Positions 6,783-10,474 of a stretch of DNA of 10,474 nt are shown here, one piece after another. The DNA comes from Candidatus Saccharimonadia bacterium (GTDB lineage: Bacteria > Patescibacteriota > Saccharimonadia > Saccharimonadales > 2-12-FULL-41-12), in NCBI GenBank assembly GCA_023263015.1, contig JALQXV010000117.1, positions 1 to 10,474 on the forward strand, in the 5' to 3' direction. Each line of letters starts with the position of its first letter. Within the stretch, counting starts at the first letter, position 1. The translations under genes and the position numbers were made by a program. Below the pieces are notes generated by a model. It was not told where the DNA came from. It did not search any database and worked only from the letters and a program-made list of their open reading frames with translations.

Positions 6783-7856
6783 CTACTCGTCTGATTGAGG
6801 CTTATCTAAAATCAGTGGCTCAACTGCAGGCGCTGTTTTAGATATTTTAATGACGTCTTTATCAATTTTTTTGAGTTCTTTGTGAGCGTTATTGTAGTGG
6901 TTTACTGTTGTACCGAGGCTGTTGCCAAGCTTTTGCATGAACGTTTCGTAGCTAGCAATGTGAGTGCCAAGCTGCCCAACACGCAACTGAATCTCTTTGG
7001 CTTGCTCTTCAATTTGCAAGCTGCGCAGACCTTGTAAGACAGTCTGCAAGTACGCCATAAAGCTTGTTGGGCTAACAATAATTACCTTTTTATCCCTAAA
7101 TGCATATTCTAATAAATCTCGAGCGGAACCGCTGGTACCGACTTTATTTATGAGTAGATCGTAGTAAATGGCTTCGCTTGGAATAAACATGAATGCAAAA
7201 TCCATAGTGTTTTCATCTTGCCGAATATATTTAGAAGTCTCGTCAATACGCCCCTTTAAGTCATTGCGGAATGATGTCATCAATGCTTCGCGCTTAGCCT
7301 TATCCTTTTCGCCGATCAATCGATTATAGTTCTCAAGACTAAACTTTGAATCAATTGGCAAAACCTTACCTTTATCTAAAAATATGGCAGCATCAACAAT
7401 TTCACCGTTTTTAAACTTATACTGCAGACTAAACCGGTCCGGCGGTAGTACATTTTCAAGCACTTGGCTTAAGTAGTATTCGCCTAAGACGCCGCGTTGC
7501 TTGGGGTTTTGCAACACATTTTGTAGGGTTTTAAGCTCATCAGCCACGTCAACCACTCGTTTGTTAGTCTCGTCAAGCTTAGTTAGGCGCTGTGTTACGT
7601 CCTGAACAATCTTGGTCGATTCTTTAAACTGAGCCATCATGCTTTGTTGCATCTGTTCGTTATTACGATCAAGCCGATCATTAATTTGGGTACCTAAACT
7701 ATCTTTTAGTTTTGTTACACTTTCGGAAAGCGCAGTAATGTCTTGCTTAATTAAACCAGTCGCAGTGTCTTCTGTTGGTGGCTGAGACTTATTTTTAAGA
7801 ACTAAAAATACTAAAACTATATTGAGTAGCACTAAGCTAGCTATCGCGATTTCCAT
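6783..7856 (-). CDS. rmuC: RmuC family DNA recombination protein
   Basis: A 357-residue protein of the RmuC family, whose E. coli member limits DNA inversions at short repeats and carries a PD-(D/E)XK nuclease-like fold. Layout: one N-terminal membrane segment (about 3-21), a long predicted coiled coil (about 35-115), then the nuclease-like core (about 118-320). The core begins NPKQRGVLGEYYL (117-129, with Gly125-Glu126) and carries a conserved Asp155 and the PIDSKFSLENY segment (167-177), where Asp169 and Lys171 are candidate catalytic residues. Later conserved parts include FAFMFIPSEA and the VIIVSPTSFMAYLQTV segment. It is probably anchored to the inner face of the membrane. It lies 26 bases downstream of the ZIP transporter but has its own TATACT box eight bases before the ATG and no clear ribosome site, so it may be transcribed alone. 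Confidence 0.93.
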   Translation of the reverse strand: MEIAIASLVLLNIVLVFLVLKNKSQPPTEDTATGLIKQDITALSESVTKLKDSLGTQINDRLDRNNEQMQQSMMAQFKESTKIVQDVTQRLTKLDETNKRVVDVADELKTLQNVLQNPKQRGVLGEYYLSQVLENVLPPDRFSLQYKFKNGEIVDAAIFLDKGKVLPIDSKFSLENYNRLIGEKDKAKREALMTSFRNDLKGRIDETSKYIRQDENTMDFAFMFIPSEAIYYDLLINKVGTSGSARDLLEYAFRDKKVIIVSPTSFMAYLQTVLQGLRSLQIEEQAKEIQLRVGQLGTHIASYETFMQKLGNSLGTTVNHYNNAHKELKKIDKDVIKISKTAPAVEPLILDKPQSDE

Positions 7857-7864
7857 ATAGTTAC

Positions 7865-7893
7865 AGTATACGCTATTTAGTGCTAATGGTCAG
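7865..7893 (-). promoter_or_regulatory. Putative promoter of rmuC
   Basis: On the minus strand CTGACC (7888-7893) and TATACT (7865-7870) are 17 bases apart. The -10 box ends eight bases before the rmuC ATG, giving a transcript with almost no leader. The -35 box lies within the last codons of the ZIP transporter gene. Confidence 0.55.
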
Positions 7894-8707
7894 ACTCATC
7901 GGCATGCTCGTCGTGGTGACCCGCCTCGGTTGTTCCGTGACTATGCTCGTGACTCTCATGAATATATTGATGAGCCGCATTAATAGAGAACCCGACCACG
8001 ATGACGCCTACCAATAAAACAATTGTCTGTATTTGTAAGAGCTTAGAAGCATCGGCTTTAGCGTGAATCGAAGGCACAATATCACTTAGAGCAACGTAGA
8101 GTAAGAAGCCGGCACTTAACCCGAGCAGAATGCCGATTGGCAATTTATCATCAGAACCAAGTGAGTACGTTATAACAGCGGCTGCAGTTGCTGCTAGCGC
8201 ACTCAATGCATTGATTAATAACACTTTTGATTTTTTGATACCTTTTGATAGCAACAAACCAAAGTCACCAATTTCCTGTGGAATTTCATGGGCTGCAACT
8301 GCGATTGTGGTCACTATACCAGTTGGAACACTTACTAAGAATGCGGCAGCAATTGCTACACCGTCTAGGGCGTTATGTACTGTATCGCCAACAACAATCA
8401 GACCAACAGCTGGATCGGTGTGCTTTTCTTCATCGTTATGATGATGGTGAAACCAATGTAAAAACCGTTCAGCAACAAAAAACAGCAGAATGCCAATCAA
8501 TGCGGCCAATAAGACTTCATTAGGGTTCGAGACTTCAATTCCTTCGGGCAACAAGTCTAAAAAGACTGCTGCCAACAATGCACCAGCTGCAAACGGCGTA
8601 GCATACTTAACTAAAAACGCCGGTTTTATTCGTTTACTCAACAGTAATAGTCCACCAATTAGAGACAGGAGCCCGCCAAGTAGCGAGAAGAGAATGACTA
8701 AAAGCAT
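7883..8707 (-). CDS. ZIP family divalent metal transporter
   Basis: An integral membrane protein of 274 residues from ATG 8707. An upstream TTG at 8713 would add Met-Ile; AAGG nine bases before that TTG makes it possible, while a TTTACT box eight bases before the ATG favours the shorter form. Numbering below is from the TTG. About eight hydrophobic segments are visible. Hallmarks are the His-rich cytoplasmic loop FHHHHNDEEKH (88-98), HNALDG in the fourth helix (His113, Asn114, Asp117) and HEIPQEIGDF in the fifth (His142, Glu143, Glu147), the metal-binding helices of ZIP carriers. An unusual His-rich tail follows the last helix (from about 248, with nine further His or so, ending ESDH) and may sense or collect metal. 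Zinc, manganese or iron uptake is likely; zinc is favoured only by family tendency. It is divergent from a Fur-family regulator that probably controls it. Confidence 0.95.
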   Translation of the reverse strand: MLLVILFSLLGGLLSLIGGLLLLSKRIKPAFLVKYATPFAAGALLAAVFLDLLPEGIEVSNPNEVLLAALIGILLFFVAERFLHWFHHHHNDEEKHTDPAVGLIVVGDTVHNALDGVAIAAAFLVSVPTGIVTTIAVAAHEIPQEIGDFGLLLSKGIKKSKVLLINALSALAATAAAVITYSLGSDDKLPIGILLGLSAGFLLYVALSDIVPSIHAKADASKLLQIQTIVLLVGVIVVGFSINAAHQYIHESHEHSHGTTEAGHHDEHADESDH

Positions 8708-8715
8708 AATCAAAC

Positions 8716-8721
8716 AGTAAA
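8716..8721 (-). promoter_or_regulatory. Weak -10 candidate for the ZIP transporter gene
   Basis: TTTACT on the minus strand ends eight bases before ATG 8707, the same arrangement as at rmuC. A TTGCAA copy lies 15 bases upstream of it, a poor -35 spacing. An alternative is TAGATA further up, followed by AAGG as ribosome site for the TTG start. Confidence 0.3.
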
Positions 8722-8736
8722 ACCTTATCTATGTTT

Positions 8737-8765
8737 TTGCAATTTTGTTGCAATTTTAGTATTAT
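8737..8765 (+). promoter_or_regulatory. Putative promoter of the Fur-family gene
   Basis: TTGCAA (8737-8742) and TATTAT (8760-8765) are spaced by 17 bases and precede the fur ATG by nine bases. The -35 hexamer matches the consensus at four of six positions and the -10 at five of six. The promoter is overlaid by the TTGCAAT repeats, which fits autoregulation by a repressor. Confidence 0.5.
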
Positions 8766-8774
8766 TGTTGCAAT
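8737..8774. repeat. Three TTGCAAT repeats between ZIP and fur, candidate operator
   Basis: TTGCAAT occurs at 8737-8743, 8748-8754 and 8768-8774. The first two copies extend to the ten-base direct repeat TTGCAATTTT in tandem with an 11-base period; the third is 20 bases further on and touches the fur ATG. Spacings of 11 and 20 bases put all three on about the same face of the helix. The core TTGCAA is itself a palindrome. Together the copies cover the fur -35 box, the spacer and the start site, and lie upstream of the ZIP gene. Confidence 0.6.
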
Positions 8775-9209
8775 ATGCGTGATCCAAAGCAGATATACGA
8801 AGCAAAGCTAAAAGCCGTTAAAGCAAGCAGTACGACTCCACGTTCTGCTGTATTTAATGCACTTTTGCAAAGTGACCACGAACCAATGACCATGGCCGAA
8901 TTAACAGCAGCCGTCAAGTCGGTGGCCGATCGCACAAGCGTATACCGAACTGTCGAGCTATTTGAATCAATCGGAATTATTACTCGATTGCAAATTGGCT
9001 GGAAGTATAAGCTAGAGTTAAGCGATGACTTTCACGAGCACCACCACCATATAACCTGCACTAAGTGCGGTGCGACCCACGCCACCCATGACGATCACGC
9101 CTTTGAGTCCGAGATCGAAAAATTGGCTGCCAAGCATGGCTACACGCTAACCAATCACTATCTTGAAATTAGTGGTGTCTGCAATAATTGCTTAAGTACA
9201 AATAAATAG
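8775..9209 (+). CDS. Fur family metal-responsive transcriptional regulator
   Basis: A 144-residue dimeric repressor-type protein of the Fur/Zur/PerR superfamily, full length. The N-terminal winged helix (about 15-80) carries the recognition helix DRTSVYRTVELFESIGII (52-69). The C-terminal metal-binding and dimerisation domain has the cluster FHEHHHHITCTKC (86-98; His87, His89-92, Cys95, Cys98), a further His-Asp-rich stretch (HATHDDH, 102-108) and the second structural zinc pair CNNC (Cys136, Cys139). Both CxxC motifs are intact, so the structural zinc site should be present. Which metal it senses cannot be read from the sequence; the divergent ZIP transporter makes a Zur-like role the best guess, with Fur or manganese-sensing as alternatives. 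ATG 8775 is chosen because it gives the normal family N-terminus; there is no ribosome site, and a -10-like box lies nine bases upstream. Confidence 0.95.
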   Translation: MRDPKQIYEAKLKAVKASSTTPRSAVFNALLQSDHEPMTMAELTAAVKSVADRTSVYRTVELFESIGIITRLQIGWKYKLELSDDFHEHHHHITCTKCGATHATHDDHAFESEIEKLAAKHGYTLTNHYLEISGVCNNCLSTNK

Positions 9210-9233
9210 AACCCGGCTGAAAAAGCCAGGTTC
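9209..9233. terminator. Hairpin between convergent fur and phosphatase genes, likely bidirectional terminator
   Basis: The arms GAACCCGGCT (9209-9218) and AGCCAGGTTC (9224-9233) pair over ten positions with one C/A mismatch and a five-base loop. Read on the minus strand the stem is followed by TATTTATTT, which suits termination of the typA-phosphatase transcript. On the plus strand the following bases are only weakly T-rich. The fur stop codon shares its last base with the stem. Confidence 0.6.
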
Positions 9234-9255
9234 TTGGGAAGCCTCACACTTCCAA
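9234..9255. other. Second, weaker hairpin next to the terminator
   Basis: The left arm TTGGGAAG and right arm CTTCCAA pair with one bulged G around a seven-base loop. It follows the first hairpin without a gap. It has no T-run on either side, so it may only reinforce the terminator or protect the RNA end. Confidence 0.35.
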
Positions 9256-9284
9256 TACTAACTATACTACGATCAAAAATAAGC

Positions 9285-10064
9285 TCAAGTATTTTGACGA
9301 ATAATATCCACAAGCTCTTGATGGACAACACCGTTAGACATCAGTGCCCCTTTAATAAAGCCATCGTAACGCTGGTCATCGCCCCATAAATCGGTAACCT
9401 TACCGCCAGCTTCTTCGATAATGAGTTTAACAGCCGCAATATCGTGTGGATGCTTAGTTGATGTAATCGCAGCAGCCAATGAACCATCAGCGACCAGCGT
9501 TCCGACATTTACACTATTTCGGTAGCCCGATAGTTTAATGTCTTGCTCGTATAGCGCCGTACCGGTTGCCCGCAAGTCCGCAATTTTGTTATTAAACTGA
9601 TCACAAACATCAACCCGCGTTTTAGGTTTTAGTGCATCACCCGATACAGAAATCGGGCTTCCGTTAAGAAAAGCGCCCTCCCCTAGTTCGGCGGTATACA
9701 ACTTATTAGAAATAGGCTCAAATGCGAGAGCGGTAATTGGTTTACCGTCATGCACAAGTGCTAGCGAAAACATTCCTAATGCCATACCAACACTGTATGG
9801 AAATGTGCCATCAATTGGGTCACATACCCACACATATTCATCACCTTCTTCTTGGTTGGATGCCTCTTCGCCTCGGACAGAATGTTCAGGATACGCCTGA
9901 GCAACTTCTTCTATAACCATGTCGTTGACAGCTTTGTCGGCGATGGTTACACGACTCTGATCATCTTTAAGTTCAATCGCTAAGTCGCCGCCCATGTAAT
10001 AGTGACGCATAATATCACCGGCTTGGTTGGCAAGTCGTTTGGAAAAATCTAAGTATTCAGACAT
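9285..10064 (-). CDS. Inositol monophosphatase superfamily phosphatase
   Basis: A 259-residue Mg-dependent, lithium-type sugar phosphatase, full length. Metal ligands are visible in order: VRGEE (Glu66, Glu67), the signature CDPIDGT (81-87, with Asp82 and Asp85), and the second signature HDIAAVKLIIEEAGG (207-221, with Asp208). The Trp that usually precedes this last Asp is His207. The substrate is uncertain: members of the family act on inositol phosphate, histidinol phosphate (HisN), fructose bisphosphate or 3'-phosphoadenosine phosphate (CysQ), and the motifs alone do not separate them. It is cytoplasmic, with no membrane segment. The ATG overlaps the typA stop by one base (TAATG) with only a weak purine stretch upstream, so translation is likely coupled to typA. 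It ends in TGA, the only TGA stop among the complete genes here, followed by the hairpin region. Confidence 0.92.
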   Translation of the reverse strand: MSEYLDFSKRLANQAGDIMRHYYMGGDLAIELKDDQSRVTIADKAVNDMVIEEVAQAYPEHSVRGEEASNQEEGDEYVWVCDPIDGTFPYSVGMALGMFSLALVHDGKPITALAFEPISNKLYTAELGEGAFLNGSPISVSGDALKPKTRVDVCDQFNNKIADLRATGTALYEQDIKLSGYRNSVNVGTLVADGSLAAAITSTKHPHDIAAVKLIIEEAGGKVTDLWGDDQRYDGFIKGALMSNGVVHQELVDIIRQNT

Positions 10065-10474
10065 TACTTTGCTCGTTTACGTTTATTAGGATCTAGCTCA
10101 CGTTTACGGAGACGCAGATTTTCAGGAGTAACTTCTAACAGTTCGTCATTTTCAATAAAGTCTAGACACTGCTCAAGGCTCAAGATTGTCGGCGGAGTTA
10201 GCTGCACAACACCATCACTACCACTACTACGCATGTTAGTTAATTGCTTAGCACGGCAAACATTGATTTCCATATCGTCGTTGCGGGTATTTAGCCCGAT
10301 AATCTGACCGGCATACACTTTTTCACCTGGGCCAATAAAAGTAGTACCCCGAGCTTCGGCATTTTGTAGTGCATACGGCGTAGTTACACCAGCTTCGTAT
10401 GAAATAAGTACGCCATTACGGAGTTGCTGAAGTGGTGCGCCCTGCGGCTGATACCCAACCATAAGGCTATGCAT
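10064..10474 (-). CDS. typA: GTP-binding protein TypA/BipA, C-terminal part only
   Basis: The last 136 residues of a translational GTPase of about 600 residues; the G domain and true start lie beyond the right edge, and the Met at the edge is internal. TypA/BipA binds the ribosome and helps large-subunit assembly and stress or cold adaptation. The visible part is the family-specific C-terminal domain, with RNGVLISYEAG, YALQNAEARG, FIGPGEKVYAGQIIG, LTNMRSSGSDG, LTPP and LSLEQCLDFIENDELLEVTP, then the basic end LRKRELDPNKRKRAK; these match TypA over EF-G or LepA. It overlaps the following phosphatase gene by one base. Confidence 0.95.
   Translation of the reverse strand: MHSLMVGYQPQGAPLQQLRNGVLISYEAGVTTPYALQNAEARGTTFIGPGEKVYAGQIIGLNTRNDDMEINVCRAKQLTNMRSSGSDGVVQLTPPTILSLEQCLDFIENDELLEVTPENLRLRKRELDPNKRKRAK

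Noticed and set aside
8130..8720. Three overlapping plus-strand open frames opposite the ZIP gene
   Set aside because: They are antisense shadows of a gene with clear ZIP motifs and show no domain or start signal.
9285..9287. TGA read as glycine (code 25, as in SR1/Gracilibacteria)
   Set aside because: The phosphatase ends at its normal family length at this TGA, and no in-frame TGA interrupts any other gene, so the standard bacterial code fits.
1..10474. Mobile element, CRISPR array, tRNA or rRNA
   Set aside because: I found no transposase, integrase, regularly spaced repeats, cloverleaf or rRNA-like sequence; all space is taken by housekeeping genes and short intergenic gaps.

Overview
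The window reads as ordinary chromosomal core sequence from a small-genome bacterium. I favour Candidatus Saccharibacteria (TM7) or a related candidate-phyla-radiation lineage. The reasons are the compact layout, the many one-base gene overlaps, the character of the thioredoxin reductase (GAGPTA nucleotide motif) and the PheT sequence, and the lack of any phage, transposon, CRISPR or RNA gene. This assignment rests on remembered family resemblance, not a search. The standard code fits: stops are mostly TAA or TAG, and TGA ends one gene (the inositol-monophosphatase-like gene). No stretch longer than about 110 bases is left without a gene.

Left part (1-5843, minus strand). A strong consensus promoter drives a two-gene redox unit, a small glutaredoxin-like protein followed by thioredoxin reductase (cut by the left edge). 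Upstream of it lies a probable operon transcribed right to left: pheS, pheT, a Nudix hydrolase and a membrane-anchored FKBP-type prolyl isomerase. pheS/pheT and pheT/Nudix each overlap by one base (TAATG), which suggests translational coupling.

Middle (5844-7856). yajQ is read rightward, divergently from pheS. Its stop codon directly abuts the stop codon of a convergent small membrane protein (DUF5665-like). rmuC lies upstream of that gene.

Right part (7857-10474). A ZIP-family metal transporter and a Fur-family regulator are divergent, sharing a short intergenic region with three TTGCAAT repeats. This looks like a self-contained metal-homeostasis pair. A hairpin region follows fur. Beyond it an inositol-monophosphatase-superfamily gene overlaps the 3' end of typA/bipA by one base (TAATG again); typA is cut by the right edge.

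Two themes go beyond routine annotation. First, several genes at the head of transcription units have a -10-like box only 6-9 bases before the start codon and mostly no Shine-Dalgarno sequence, whereas genes inside operons mostly do have one; this suggests leaderless transcripts. Second, the putative Fur/ZIP operator has helically phased repeats. I see no evidence of an unprecedented multi-gene system here.
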